From a virus, in the IMG/VR virus record IMGVR_UViG_3300036832_002070, positions 1-35,742 of that record: a stretch of 35,742 nucleotides of DNA. One strand, 5' to 3'. The notes beneath the pieces were generated by a model. That model had not been told where the DNA came from. It saw nothing but the letters and a program-made list of their open reading frames with translations, and ran no database searches. The first letter of the stretch is position 1; each line of letters opens with the position of its first letter. This document shows positions 1 to 7,408 of this stretch, in pieces. Both the position numbers and the translations under genes were made by a program.

Positions 1-41
1 TCTCGCCAAATGAACCCTTAAAGATTTGTGAGCGATGCGGG

Positions 42-80
42 AGGCCCCGGAGTTGATTCTCTGGGGCTTTTCTATTTTCT
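42..80 (+). terminator. Rho-independent terminator of an upstream gene
   Basis: The arms at 44-52 and 59-67 form a nine-pair stem with one G-T pair and a 6-base loop. The stem can be extended by G-T and A-T pairs at its base. It is followed by a broken T-tract (68-80). It reads on the plus strand, so it probably ends a gene lying left of the window. One forward frame closes with a stop at 19-21, which would fit the end of that gene. Confidence 0.65.
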
Positions 81-224
81 AGAACTGGCTATAATTACCC
101 TCAGATGGAAGCCAAAAACGCATGGCCCGCAAACGCTCTAGGATTCAATTTGGCGCGCATTGCATGCTTTGAGGTAGATTGTACATTTCTTTGATAAAAG
201 TTTGTCTCCGGTCAAATGTGGAAG

Positions 225-253
225 TTTTCAATAAAAAATAATTATGTTATTCT
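225..253 (+). promoter_or_regulatory. Weak sigma70-like promoter candidate
   Basis: TTTTCA at 225-230 and TATTCT at 248-253 are separated by exactly 17 bases of A/T-rich DNA. Each hexamer matches the consensus at four of six bases. A transcript starting near 260 would carry the 279-304 hairpin in its 5' leader before the gene at 402. The rest of 81-401 holds no gene I can support. Confidence 0.3.
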
Positions 254-269
254 ATCCCATTATCGGGAC

Positions 270-304
270 AAAAAAAGAGGCTCTCCCATTGAACAGGGAG
301 AGCC
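270..304 (-). terminator. Intrinsic terminator facing the minus strand
   Basis: The arms at 279-287 and 296-304 are perfect 9-base inverted repeats around an 8-base loop. A run of A lies directly to the left (270-277). Read on the minus strand this is a G/C-rich stem followed by a T-tract, the classic intrinsic terminator. On the plus strand no T-tract follows. No convincing minus-strand gene lies to its right, so what it terminates is unclear. Confidence 0.6.
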
Positions 305-401
305 CACCTCTCGCGATACAAGAACAACACCAAGTCCCAACAGCCCAGGGTGACACAAAGGCTTGCTGCGAGCAAGGGCGAATGTTACGCTCCCCGCTTA
401 A

Positions 402-875
402 ATGGTCGTTCGGTATCCTCAGATTAGTCCTACGGCATATTCGCAGCAGATCCCTCCGCTCACGAATCTTTCGAATTCGGTAAGCGCTCCCCCCGCTTCC
501 CCGGATCCTTGCGCGTGCGCGTGCGCGAACACTTATAATCTGCAGTGTGAAGCCGGCGCAACGCTGAGTTCGCAGATCACCATCACGCTCAACGCAGCAC
601 CTGTCGATATCACCGGAAGCGAATTCCAATTCACCGCGAAAGTTGATCCTACCTATGCGGACAATGATCCGACCACGATCGAGATCGATTGGCAGGAAAC
701 CAACACGCCGACACTAGGCCAGACCTGGCTGGTAATTCCCGCCGCGACGACTCAGACCATGCAACTGATTGGTTACTCGTATCAGATCCGCATGGTATCT
801 TCGAGCGCTGTAGTGACGCCGATTGTTCGCGGAATGCTCACGATCGTTCAACCGGTTTCGACAAGATTTAGTTGA
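402..875 (+). CDS. Ig-like virion/tail protein, hypothetical
   Basis: 157 residues. An in-frame stop directly precedes this ATG, so it is the furthest possible start; no good Shine-Dalgarno site is visible. A Pro/Ser/Cys-rich N-terminus with a CACACA stretch (about 37-42) is followed by about 100 residues of alternating beta-strand pattern. The pattern resembles the small Ig-like or jelly-roll modules at the N-terminus of phage baseplate and receptor-binding proteins, but I cannot name a family. The stop is 3 bases before the collagen-like fibre gene, so the two are probably co-expressed, and this may be a fibre-base or adaptor protein. The function is inferred from context. Confidence 0.65.
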   Translation: MVVRYPQISPTAYSQQIPPLTNLSNSVSAPPASPDPCACACANTYNLQCEAGATLSSQITITLNAAPVDITGSEFQFTAKVDPTYADNDPTTIEIDWQETNTPTLGQTWLVIPAATTQTMQLIGYSYQIRMVSSSAVVTPIVRGMLTIVQPVSTRFS

Positions 876-878
876 TGT

Positions 879-3032
879 ATGGGCCAGTGTGACAATCTCG
901 TTGCGGACCTCACACCCGTCGCCTTCAACGTCGCCATTTCAACTGACCCCTGCTACGACGTTAAGATCGTTCAAGCCGGCGTCACTATGGCGGCAACGAC
1001 ACTCGCCGGCCAGGGGCCGCCTGGACCGGAAGGTGACAAAGGCGATCCTGGCGATCCTGGAATTCAGGGCAATCCAGGTCCGCCCGGTTCGCAAGGTTTG
1101 CCAGGTGCTGCTGCGACAATCGCAGTTGGCGCTACGGTGACCGGCGCTCCCGGATCAGCGGCAACGGTAAATAATTCTGGTTCGTCATCTGCAGCGACTT
1201 TTGACTTTTCAATTCCGGCGGGAGTTCAGGGTGTTCAAGGCAGTACCGGCCCGACCGGCAACGCGGCGACGATAGCCGTCGGCACTACGACGACAGGCTC
1301 ACCTGGAACCAATGCCGCGGTTATTAATAGCGGAAGCTCGAGCGCGGCCGTCTTCAATTTCACTATTCCGGCAGGTGTCCAAGGGCCACAAGGAATTCAG
1401 GGAATTCAGGGGCCAAGCGGCTCTGGTACCGGCGACATGCTTAAAAGTGTCTATGACACCAACGCCGACAATATCGTAGATCACGCTGCCCTTGCCGACG
1501 CGGCCCCGTGGACCGGAATCACCGGCAAACCGTCGAGCTTCACGCCGAGTGCTCACGAGACCACGCACCTGGACAATGGATCCGACGCCATTCCTCTGGC
1601 CACCACGGCGCGCACGGGATTGTCTCCACAAATTCCTTCCGCGAATCCTACGAAGCAATTTCATCGCGGAGACAATACTTACGCACAAGCCAACTATCCG
1701 GATCTGACCAATATCCCAGTGAGCTTCGCTCCGAGCGCTCATGCTCCCTCGCACATTACCGGGGGCGTGGACATCATCCCGGTAGTGACCTCTTCGGCGA
1801 CCGGGCTGGTTCCAACGCTTCCCGCGGACACAACCAAATTTCTGCGTGGCGACGGAACCTTCGCTCGGACGGCGGTCAGCACGGATGCCGGCAACCTCGC
1901 TACACTCGGAAGCGATTCGCTGATTTCCGTTCCACAAAGTTCGCTCTGGTCGATGCGAATGCGCTCTTTCAATGCCATCGGCAATCCGACCTTTGAGGTG
2001 GATCAGCGTAATGTTAATGCGGCATTAATTAATCCAGCTAGCAGTGTTTTTGCGGCTGATCGATGGGTGTTAGCTAAATCTGCCTTATCAACCGGCACAG
2101 TGAATGTACAAAGCTTACGGAATGCCTTTCAATCCACTATCGTAGTTCCGGGGACAAATTTCGCGATTAGTCAGATGCAGCTGCGTTTTACGCTAACTGC
2201 TCAACAGACCACTTTAGGCGCAAGCGACTATTATATTGTGCGGCAATGGGTTGAAGGCCCGCAACTGCGCGAATTGCAAAGTGATGTCCACTCATTATCA
2301 ATTTTGGTTTTTTCAACAGTGGCCCCGTTAAGTTTCAGTGTTTATTTGCGCGATTCCCCGATCACCAAAACCTTAACCAAGCTGTGCACGGTGCCAACCG
2401 GTAATGTGTGGACGCTGATTCCATTGGCGAATTTACCGGTTTGGCCTAGCGGAAATTTTAGTTGTGCTCCCGGCAACATTGGCTACGAACTCGGAATTAC
2501 GCTAGCCTGCGGCTCAAGTTTGATTGCACCTGCCAACGACACCTGGCAGAACGGTTCGTTTAACGCCGGACCGGGAATTAGTAACTGGTTGGCGAATCCG
2601 GTAAATTCAGGTATTTATTTCGCGTTCGTTCAGCACGAGCCGGGAGCAGTTTGCACGACGCCGATCGATCGCCCGTTTACGCAGAATTATGACGATTGTT
2701 TGCGGTATTATGCCAAAAGCTTTGACTATGATGTTGTTGTTGGTACGGCCAGTGCTATTGGTATCGTTACCGGAATTGGCAACACACCCGTCTCTGTCCT
2801 TAATCCATTAGGTACTCGTTTCCCTAAACCCATGGCTAAAGCTCCGACGGTTACGGTTTATAATCATTCAACGGGCGCCGCTAACAGTATTTATAATAAT
2901 AGTACATCTGCCAGTATAACGCCTACATCAATCACCTCTGGTAAAATGGGGATCAATTATATGGCGCTACCGACTCCAGCGGCGGGCGGTAATATGTATT
3001 CTTTCCACTATACCGCCGATACCGGCTGGTAG
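879..3032 (+). CDS. Collagen-like tail fibre protein
   Basis: 717 residues, predicted distal tail fibre or receptor-binding protein. Residues 46-75 are ten uninterrupted Gly-X-Y triplets, the collagen-like trimerisation motif common in phage fibres. Two tandem copies of a roughly 50-residue module follow (about 79-128 and 129-178), each starting ATIAVG and ending in IPAGVQG plus further Gly-X-Y. The middle part contains repeated SFxPSAH and TKxxRGD motifs typical of fibre shafts. From about residue 370 the protein becomes a beta-rich C-terminal domain of carbohydrate-binding type, and the DNA shifts to more A/T-rich codons there (from about 2000). That suggests the receptor-binding tip was acquired separately. 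Confidence 0.85.
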   Translation: MGQCDNLVADLTPVAFNVAISTDPCYDVKIVQAGVTMAATTLAGQGPPGPEGDKGDPGDPGIQGNPGPPGSQGLPGAAATIAVGATVTGAPGSAATVNNSGSSSAATFDFSIPAGVQGVQGSTGPTGNAATIAVGTTTTGSPGTNAAVINSGSSSAAVFNFTIPAGVQGPQGIQGIQGPSGSGTGDMLKSVYDTNADNIVDHAALADAAPWTGITGKPSSFTPSAHETTHLDNGSDAIPLATTARTGLSPQIPSANPTKQFHRGDNTYAQANYPDLTNIPVSFAPSAHAPSHITGGVDIIPVVTSSATGLVPTLPADTTKFLRGDGTFARTAVSTDAGNLATLGSDSLISVPQSSLWSMRMRSFNAIGNPTFEVDQRNVNAALINPASSVFAADRWVLAKSALSTGTVNVQSLRNAFQSTIVVPGTNFAISQMQLRFTLTAQQTTLGASDYYIVRQWVEGPQLRELQSDVHSLSILVFSTVAPLSFSVYLRDSPITKTLTKLCTVPTGNVWTLIPLANLPVWPSGNFSCAPGNIGYELGITLACGSSLIAPANDTWQNGSFNAGPGISNWLANPVNSGIYFAFVQHEPGAVCTTPIDRPFTQNYDDCLRYYAKSFDYDVVVGTASAIGIVTGIGNTPVSVLNPLGTRFPKPMAKAPTVTVYNHSTGAANSIYNNSTSASITPTSITSGKMGINYMALPTPAAGGNMYSFHYTADTGW

Positions 3033-3036
3033 GCTA

Positions 3037-3420
3037 ATGAATGCACCCGCACCAACCAATAGCAACGGCGGTCGTTCTGCGCTACTCAATACGCTAGCCA
3101 GTTCCGGCAATCAGGTTGTGCAACTTGGCACGCTGGCATTGGTGGGGGTCTCGGGGCTCACTTCTTTCTTTCAAACGAACCAAGTAGGGGAGCAGGGCAG
3201 AGTAGATCGGGACAAAGCGATCCATGAGATTCACCAGCTCTATGATAAGGTGGACGACTTCGAAGCTCGGCAGAAAAAGGTTCTGGAAAACCAGACCCGA
3301 ATGCTGGAAAACCAGAATGGAATGCTGAACAATCAGGATGCCGTGTTGCGCGTATTGCGCGAGAATCAGCAACGCTCTCTGCGTAACATAATTCCACCAC
3401 AAAATCCCGGAGGACCATGA
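3037..3420 (+). CDS. Small membrane/coiled-coil protein, possible holin
   Basis: 127 residues. A polar N-terminus leads into a moderately hydrophobic stretch (about 26-46, VVQLGTLALVGVSGL), then a long charged helix. The helix contains a heptad-like tandem repeat in which EN/NQ..ML.NQ recurs three or four times between residues 83 and 110. One membrane segment plus a coiled coil, directly before a glycoside hydrolase, fits a holin or spanin-like lysis role, but no holin family signature is recognisable. It starts 4 bases after the fibre stop. Confidence 0.55.
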   Translation: MNAPAPTNSNGGRSALLNTLASSGNQVVQLGTLALVGVSGLTSFFQTNQVGEQGRVDRDKAIHEIHQLYDKVDDFEARQKKVLENQTRMLENQNGMLNNQDAVLRVLRENQQRSLRNIIPPQNPGGP

Positions 3421-3421
3421 T

Positions 3422-4123
3422 ATGTCTAATTCAACCGCCGTCGTAATCTTTGGCACTAACTACATCATGCAGCTCGATGACAAGCCGGGCGTGCTGTATT
3501 GGAGCTGTCCGCTCCACGTCGATGCCGACGGCCACCCGAAAGCTTATCATCCCAGTGGGTCACCGCCCGGCCTGGATTATCTGGCTAATGCGGGTTCGAC
3601 GGGAAACTGGTGGGGAATCGCTTGCGATTCGCAAGGCACTCCCTACAGACAGACAGGTGAGCATCCGGCGCCCGGATTCTACGTGTCCACGACCGCGCTG
3701 GAAGACCACACGTTTCAAGATAATAACCCCGCTCGGTACGTTAATTCAGGCGAGGTACCTTTCATTGTACTGCCGTCCAAGCCCAAGTTCTCGGACAAAC
3801 AGCAATTGGGCGATTTGGCCATGTGTTTCAACACGGAGACGGGCAACCAGAGTTGGGCGATCTACGCCGACATTGGTCCGACAAATGAAATCGGCGAAGG
3901 ATCGATGGCATTGTGTGAAGCCATGGGGCTTTCATCCAGTCCGAAGAGTGGTGGCACTGACCGAGAGGTCATCGCGATGATTTTTTGGCCTGGCTCCAAG
4001 GTTGGCTGGCCGCGGAGTAGCGACGAGCTATCAGCAAAAGCGGAGGAACTGTTTCAATCCTGGGGTGGTCTGGATTCCTGCAAGGAAGCAATGCCACAAT
4101 TCGACTGGAGCAAGTTCGCATAG
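3422..4123 (+). CDS. GH75-family chitosanase-like glycoside hydrolase
   Basis: 233 residues. The pattern matches glycoside hydrolase family 75 (fungal-type chitosanase) over most of its length. Visible motifs are DGHPKAYHPSG (36-46), GNWWGIA (61-67), a PFIVLP strand (113-118), the LGD strand (129-131), ADIGP (149-153), IGEGSMAL (157-164) and the FWPGS..GWP end (188-197). D150 and E159 lie in the conserved acidic block where the catalytic pair of GH75 is expected. A GGAGG site precedes the ATG. No signal peptide is present, so export would need the holin-like upstream protein. In a phage this most likely serves as an endolysin or as a depolymerase; the substrate is unproven. The family is mainly fungal, with bacterial members that I recall from Verrucomicrobia among others. 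Confidence 0.8.
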   Translation: MSNSTAVVIFGTNYIMQLDDKPGVLYWSCPLHVDADGHPKAYHPSGSPPGLDYLANAGSTGNWWGIACDSQGTPYRQTGEHPAPGFYVSTTALEDHTFQDNNPARYVNSGEVPFIVLPSKPKFSDKQQLGDLAMCFNTETGNQSWAIYADIGPTNEIGEGSMALCEAMGLSSSPKSGGTDREVIAMIFWPGSKVGWPRSSDELSAKAEELFQSWGGLDSCKEAMPQFDWSKFA

Positions 4124-4127
4124 AACT

Positions 4128-4283
4128 TCATTTGATCAGATCGCGCAGGCTCGTCTTTGCGAGTAGCTCACGTTCCGATCTTCGCTTTTGCGCTTTCACC
4201 TTGGCTAGGTAGCCGCGATTAAAGATTCCGGAAGGCTGTTTGCCCTTGTCTTTCCACTTATCTTTCTCTTTGGGGTCCGTCAT
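4128..4283 (-). CDS. Small basic protein translationally coupled to cytochrome gene
   Basis: 51 residues, rich in Lys and Arg (starts MTDPKEKDKWKDKGK). The ATG overlaps the stop of the di-haem protein as ATGA, which supports translation by coupling, and it is the last gene of the minus-strand cluster. It stops 4 bases from the stop of the convergent chitosanase gene, and I see no terminator between them. No family recognised. Confidence 0.5.
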   Translation of the reverse strand: MTDPKEKDKWKDKGKQPSGIFNRGYLAKVKAQKRRSERELLAKTSLRDLIK

Positions 4284-5485
4284 ATAGATTCGAGAAATGC
4301 GATTAGGGCAGCTTGATCGGCCGCAGGAAGCGCGGCGAATTTGGTTCGGATCGCAGCAGCCTCGCCGTCGTGCTGCAAGATCGCAGATGGGATGGTTGGC
4401 GCTCTCCCATCGTGGAGGTAAGGAGTTCTGAAACGCAAACCCCATAGTGGCGCTGTCCGCATAAAGGTTGGGCCGGCCGCAGCCTGAACAATCCCATCAC
4501 CGAGCGTGGCCATGTCGTGCAAAAGCAGATCCGAATAGAGCGGCACGTTTTTAAAGCCGAGCGCCTGGATGTTGCTGGCAGTGGTCGTCATGCTCGGCTT
4601 ATGGCACGCCACGCAATTAACCGCCGTGAAGAGTTGCTGACCCATCTGAGCCTGCACAGTGAGCGGCAAGGTCGGTGGCGGAGCAAGCAGTCGCATAAAA
4701 TCTGCGAATTCATCGATGTTAGCCGTATGACCGTCGGTCTGTGGCGGTCCGCCGTTCTCGACATCCTGGAGTTGATCAAAGGCAAATCCTGTCAAAGCGG
4801 GTTCAACCGCCAGCAGAGCCGACTGATTGCGTTGACCGGTGATGCTTCCCGAAGGAGCGATGTCCTTATCGAATCCAGGAATGCGCGTGGTAACGCCCAT
4901 TTCGTTCAGATAGGCATCCGCCGCGAAACCCAGTAAACTGGCCTCCTGACACTTCCAGCCGAATCGGCCTACGGCGTTGATGTTCGGCGTGCCATTCTGG
5001 CCGGCAGTCGGATCATTCACGATCGCTACAGTCCCCGTGACGCCGTCAGCAGTTTTCGGTGTATGGACATTGGCCTGAATGGTCTGGTCGGGGATGGCTT
5101 CAATCAAACCCATGCCAAAAAGCGCAGTGGCTTTGCGATGCGCTACCACGGTTGCGTCTGGCGGAACTTGGTCCTGGATTTGGAACCCTCCGAAAGACGG
5201 TACAATGCTCGACTGATGCAAGAGGTCAGAAGCCTGAAAAGCGTTCATATAGCGCGTCTCCGTCACGGTGCTAGCGCCGCCAACCGCCGCATTATTATGA
5301 CATGCTACGCATGACTGATTATTAAAGAGGGGTCCGACTCCCTCGGAGATTTGTTCCACCTGCTGGAATTCAGCAAGGGCCACTTGGAATTGCGCTTGTT
5401 GCGCCGCGGTAAGCCCAGCCAATGGCGCACCGATCTGGCCGTAAGCAGTCCCCGCCATCAGTAAAAGAACGCAGAGCAGCCTCAT
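4280..5485 (-). CDS. Di-haem oxidoreductase (DUF1111/DHOR-type, peroxidase-like)
   Basis: 401 residues. An N-terminal signal peptide (MRLLCVLLLMAGTAYG, cleavage near 16-17) sends it across the cytoplasmic membrane. Two c-type haem sites, CVACH at 59-63 and CVACH at 291-295, lie in the two halves. The surrounding motifs GPLFNNQSC (51-59), GRFGWKCQEASLLGF (173-187) and the C-terminal block with LWGLRFRTPYLHDGRA are those of the di-haem oxidoreductase family (Pfam DHOR), related to bacterial cytochrome c peroxidases. Expected role: periplasmic electron transfer or peroxide reduction, which needs the host cytochrome c maturation system. The length and both haem sites look intact. It starts at the stop of the lipoprotein gene (TAATG overlap). 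Such a gene is unusual in a phage and is treated here as cargo. Confidence 0.85.
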   Translation of the reverse strand: MRLLCVLLLMAGTAYGQIGAPLAGLTAAQQAQFQVALAEFQQVEQISEGVGPLFNNQSCVACHNNAAVGGASTVTETRYMNAFQASDLLHQSSIVPSFGGFQIQDQVPPDATVVAHRKATALFGMGLIEAIPDQTIQANVHTPKTADGVTGTVAIVNDPTAGQNGTPNINAVGRFGWKCQEASLLGFAADAYLNEMGVTTRIPGFDKDIAPSGSITGQRNQSALLAVEPALTGFAFDQLQDVENGGPPQTDGHTANIDEFADFMRLLAPPPTLPLTVQAQMGQQLFTAVNCVACHKPSMTTTASNIQALGFKNVPLYSDLLLHDMATLGDGIVQAAAGPTFMRTAPLWGLRFRTPYLHDGRAPTIPSAILQHDGEAAAIRTKFAALPAADQAALIAFLESI

Positions 5486-5943
5486 TATTGTGATGATTCA
5501 CTTAGAGACTGTTCCGCAGTTCGGAACCGTTTCTGGTCTTCGGGCGAAGTCAGGTTGCCAATGAGGGCGGCTCGCGACTGCTGCAGGATTGCCAGACGCC
5601 GGTTGATCTCCGCTATGTGCGCGGCAATTGCGCTCGGCTCACTCAAGGCCGGAGGCGCCGGCACTGATCTAACGGATTCGAATGAATCTACGTACTGGTT
5701 CCAGGCTTGGTTGGCGGCCGGATTTGAGAAAGCTATCTCTGGAGGGGGAGTTGTAACTGGGGGTGGTGGTGAAGACGATTCGGGGTTTGCTGGACTGTTT
5801 GCCCACCCTGCGGCCGGAGTCGAAGGCGGGTTGGGTGGCTGCTCTTCTTCTTTGGCAAGCTGATGAACGGCAGGCGTGGCCGGAGGCTTGCTGCAGCCGG
5901 CCACGCTCAAGAGTGCAATGAGGATTCCAATTTTAGAATCCAA
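5485..5943 (-). CDS. Pro-rich lipoprotein
   Basis: 152 residues. A short signal peptide ends in the lipobox VAGC, with lipidated Cys at 17. A Pro/Ser-rich linker (about 20-75, with runs of Pro) follows, then a helical C-terminal domain (about 85-150) of coiled-coil character. It is probably anchored in the cytoplasmic or outer membrane by lipid. It sits between the beta-helix protein (11-base overlap) and the di-haem protein (1-base overlap), so the three are one transcript and probably act together in the periplasm. No domain family recognised. Confidence 0.7.
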   Translation of the reverse strand: MDSKIGILIALLSVAGCSKPPATPAVHQLAKEEEQPPNPPSTPAAGWANSPANPESSSPPPPVTTPPPEIAFSNPAANQAWNQYVDSFESVRSVPAPPALSEPSAIAAHIAEINRRLAILQQSRAALIGNLTSPEDQKRFRTAEQSLSESSQ

Positions 5944-6649
5944 GCATCAGTCCTCCGATATGCAGGGTTCCGTTCACGCTCGAGTTAAACCGGAACCGGT
6001 CGCCGCCGTTACCCGCCAAAAAGCCAGCTGCCGCTTCATTGGCAAACAGGCAATCCTCAATTAGGTTGCCTGCAGTGGGCGAACTCACCGACACAATGCC
6101 AAAGGTCTGGTTTTGTGAGTTATCAGCCTGGAACCGATCGCCGCCATCACTCAGAATATCGTAAATGCCGTAGGTGCCCCCATCGAAATTGCAGTGTTCA
6201 ACCTCATCGATAGAACCGCGAACCAAGAGCACTCCGATCCAGTCATTGTCGAAGTTGACGTTCTTGACCAGATTTTTCTGGTTTTGACCATTGGCGTTGC
6301 CGTTGATGTAAATGCCAAACTTATTAGCGGCGCTGAAGTTATCGATATCACCATTCTGAATAGTGACTTCTTCGTGACTGTTTACGAGGATTCCAACATT
6401 GCCACCAGTCGAGTTGAGCGAACGTCCATTCAAATCGATAACCACTTGATTGGCATTGACCGTAATTCCGGTTCCGGTAGCGACATTCAAGTCCGCGGGA
6501 AGATAAAAATTACCTGGCGCCGTGATCGTGAAGGGAACGCTGGTGATTGCCGTTGCGTTAACGGTTTGTGCCGTCTCGAAGGCCCACGTTGTCCGTGCTA
6601 CCGCCCAAAGCGCTGCAAACGCTACCACTGTACACAGAAGTTTTTTCAT
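5933..6649 (-). CDS. Exported right-handed beta-helix protein
   Basis: 238 residues. Signal peptide MKKLLCTVVAFAALWAVARTTWA. The mature part has the repeating short-strand pattern with regularly spaced Asn, Gly and Asp seen in parallel beta-helix proteins (pectate-lyase-like fold). Examples are GITVNANQVVIDLNG (about 60-74), GILVNSHEEVTIQNG (about 85-99) and GIYINGNANG further on. No catalytic residues of a known lyase or hydrolase can be assigned. Cell-surface or periplasmic binding, or polysaccharide processing, is possible. It is the first protein-coding gene after the tRNA-like gene on the minus strand, followed directly by the lipoprotein gene. Confidence 0.75.
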   Translation of the reverse strand: MKKLLCTVVAFAALWAVARTTWAFETAQTVNATAITSVPFTITAPGNFYLPADLNVATGTGITVNANQVVIDLNGRSLNSTGGNVGILVNSHEEVTIQNGDIDNFSAANKFGIYINGNANGQNQKNLVKNVNFDNDWIGVLLVRGSIDEVEHCNFDGGTYGIYDILSDGGDRFQADNSQNQTFGIVSVSSPTAGNLIEDCLFANEAAAGFLAGNGGDRFRFNSSVNGTLHIGGLMLGF

Positions 6650-6696
6650 GGCTCAAGCTCTACCAGATACCCAACAGGCATTCAACTCTGAAAAAA

Positions 6697-6768
6697 AGCC
6701 GGGAGCAGGAATCGAACCTGCGTTTGGAAGCGTTGCGCGCTAACGCCTTACCACTTGGCTATCCCAGC
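6697..6768 (-). tRNA. tRNA-like gene, probably tRNA-Cys(GCA), with weak anticodon arm
   Basis: On the minus strand the acceptor arms GCTGGGA and TCCCGGC pair with one G-T. The D-arm is GCC..GGC around AAGTGGTAA, and the T-arm is GCAGG/CCTGC around TTCGATT. Aligned by position with standard tRNAs the anticodon is GCA (Cys), and the next 3' base after the acceptor is T, matching the U73 discriminator of tRNA-Cys. Oddities: the anticodon stem TTAGC/GCTTC has only three pairs, and position 33 is C instead of the near-universal U. No CCA is encoded, and a run of seven T follows directly. It may be a degenerating or phage-specialised tRNA. Confidence 0.65.
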
Positions 6769-6780
6769 AATCGGCATGGA

Positions 6781-6930
6781 TCAATCGTCTTGACTGAAGG
6801 TTTCTACGTCCGTGTGTTGCGTGCGCTCAATCCCCTCATAAAACTCCCAAGCGCAATACAGGAGAACGCCGGCGATCATCAATATTCCAGAACCGCCAAG
6901 AAGCAGCAGCATGATCAAGAGAGTTTTCAT
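6781..6930 (-). CDS. Tiny single-pass membrane protein
   Basis: 49 residues. The hydrophobic segment is residues 4-26 (LLIMLLLLGGSGILMIAGV), followed by an acidic tail rich in Glu, Asp and Thr. It lies just upstream of the tRNA-like gene on the minus strand. Its ATG overlaps the stop of the preceding tiny frame as ATGA. No family recognised; the coherent membrane segment and coupled start are the support. Confidence 0.45.
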   Translation of the reverse strand: MKTLLIMLLLLGGSGILMIAGVLLYCAWEFYEGIERTQHTDVETFSQDD

Positions 6931-7058
6931 TCGGAGTCGGTGATCAGGGGACGGGAGGCGGCCCGATATTCTTTTTCTGTCGCCAACGTAACCACCACCA
7001 CTGTCGTTTTTTTGCGCTCATGGTTGAGCTTTATCGCGTTTGCCCACGTGCTGGTCAA
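6927..7058 (-). CDS. Possible 43-residue protein with TTG start
   Basis: The frame starts at a TTG directly following the stop of the 28-residue frame at 7059-7145 and ends in an ATGA overlap with the 49-residue membrane protein. The composition looks protein-like (KKTTVVVVTLATEKEY in the middle) but there is no homology signal. A 25-residue frame within the same region (MSAKKRQWWW...) is the alternative. Confidence 0.25.
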   Translation of the reverse strand: MTSTWANAIKLNHERKKTTVVVVTLATEKEYRAASRPLITDSE

Positions 7059-7145
7059 TCACATTGTCCGGACCAGCCAGCAGATCCAGACCGTGGCGAC
7101 GAAGAGCCCGATCGCCAGGGGCCAATCAAAATCCATTTGGCTCAT
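7059..7145 (-). CDS. Possible 28-residue membrane peptide
   Basis: Begins MSQMDFDW and continues as one hydrophobic segment (LAIGLFVATVWICWLV) ending RTM. It is the first of three closely packed minus-strand frames before the tRNA-like gene. It is very short, so it is supported only by hydrophobicity and by its packing against the next frame. Confidence 0.3.
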   Translation of the reverse strand: MSQMDFDWPLAIGLFVATVWICWLVRTM

Positions 7146-7337
7146 TTCTGCTGAGTTCGCTGCTGATGCCTCGAGAGCCGGGTGTAGAAAATTTTTAATA
7201 GCAGAGGATCAGCGATATTGCCTTCCTTGCCATTGTCGAGCCTGTACGAAATCCCGCTTGGCCGGGATGACACGAGGTGCTGCCAGTAAAACTGACTGCG
7301 AGCGGATTTAAGCATGCGGGAACCCTCTTCGCCGCGA

Positions 7338-7366
7338 TTGCTTCTGTCAATATTTTCTGCTATATT
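7338..7366 (+). promoter_or_regulatory. Sigma70-like promoter candidate for the early operon
   Basis: TTGCTT at 7338-7343 and TATATT at 7361-7366 have a 17-base spacer, and a T-rich run follows the -10. It lies 43 bases before the first plus-strand gene (7409) in the divergent region facing the minus-strand cluster. The rest of 7146-7408 shows a short ATCCCG/CGGGAT hairpin (about 7250-7268) and nothing else I can call. Confidence 0.4.
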
Positions 7367-7408
7367 TTTTCAAGATGTTGCCGTATTTGGTTATGCGAAT
7401 GCAAGACA

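Noticed and set aside
252-629. 125-codon minus-strand frame running into the left terminator
   Set aside because: Low-complexity Arg/Ala stretch, no motif, overlaps the better supported plus-strand gene and reads through the hairpin itself.
1299-1937. 212-codon minus-strand frame inside the collagen-like fibre
   Set aside because: Arg/Gly-rich shadow of the fibre gene with no motif.
4517-4936. Plus-strand frame opposite the di-haem protein
   Set aside because: The opposite strand encodes a clear two-haem protein; this frame has no motif.
6568-7311. 247-codon plus-strand frame across the tRNA-like gene
   Set aside because: It reads through the tRNA-like gene and the better supported minus-strand small frames, and has no domain.
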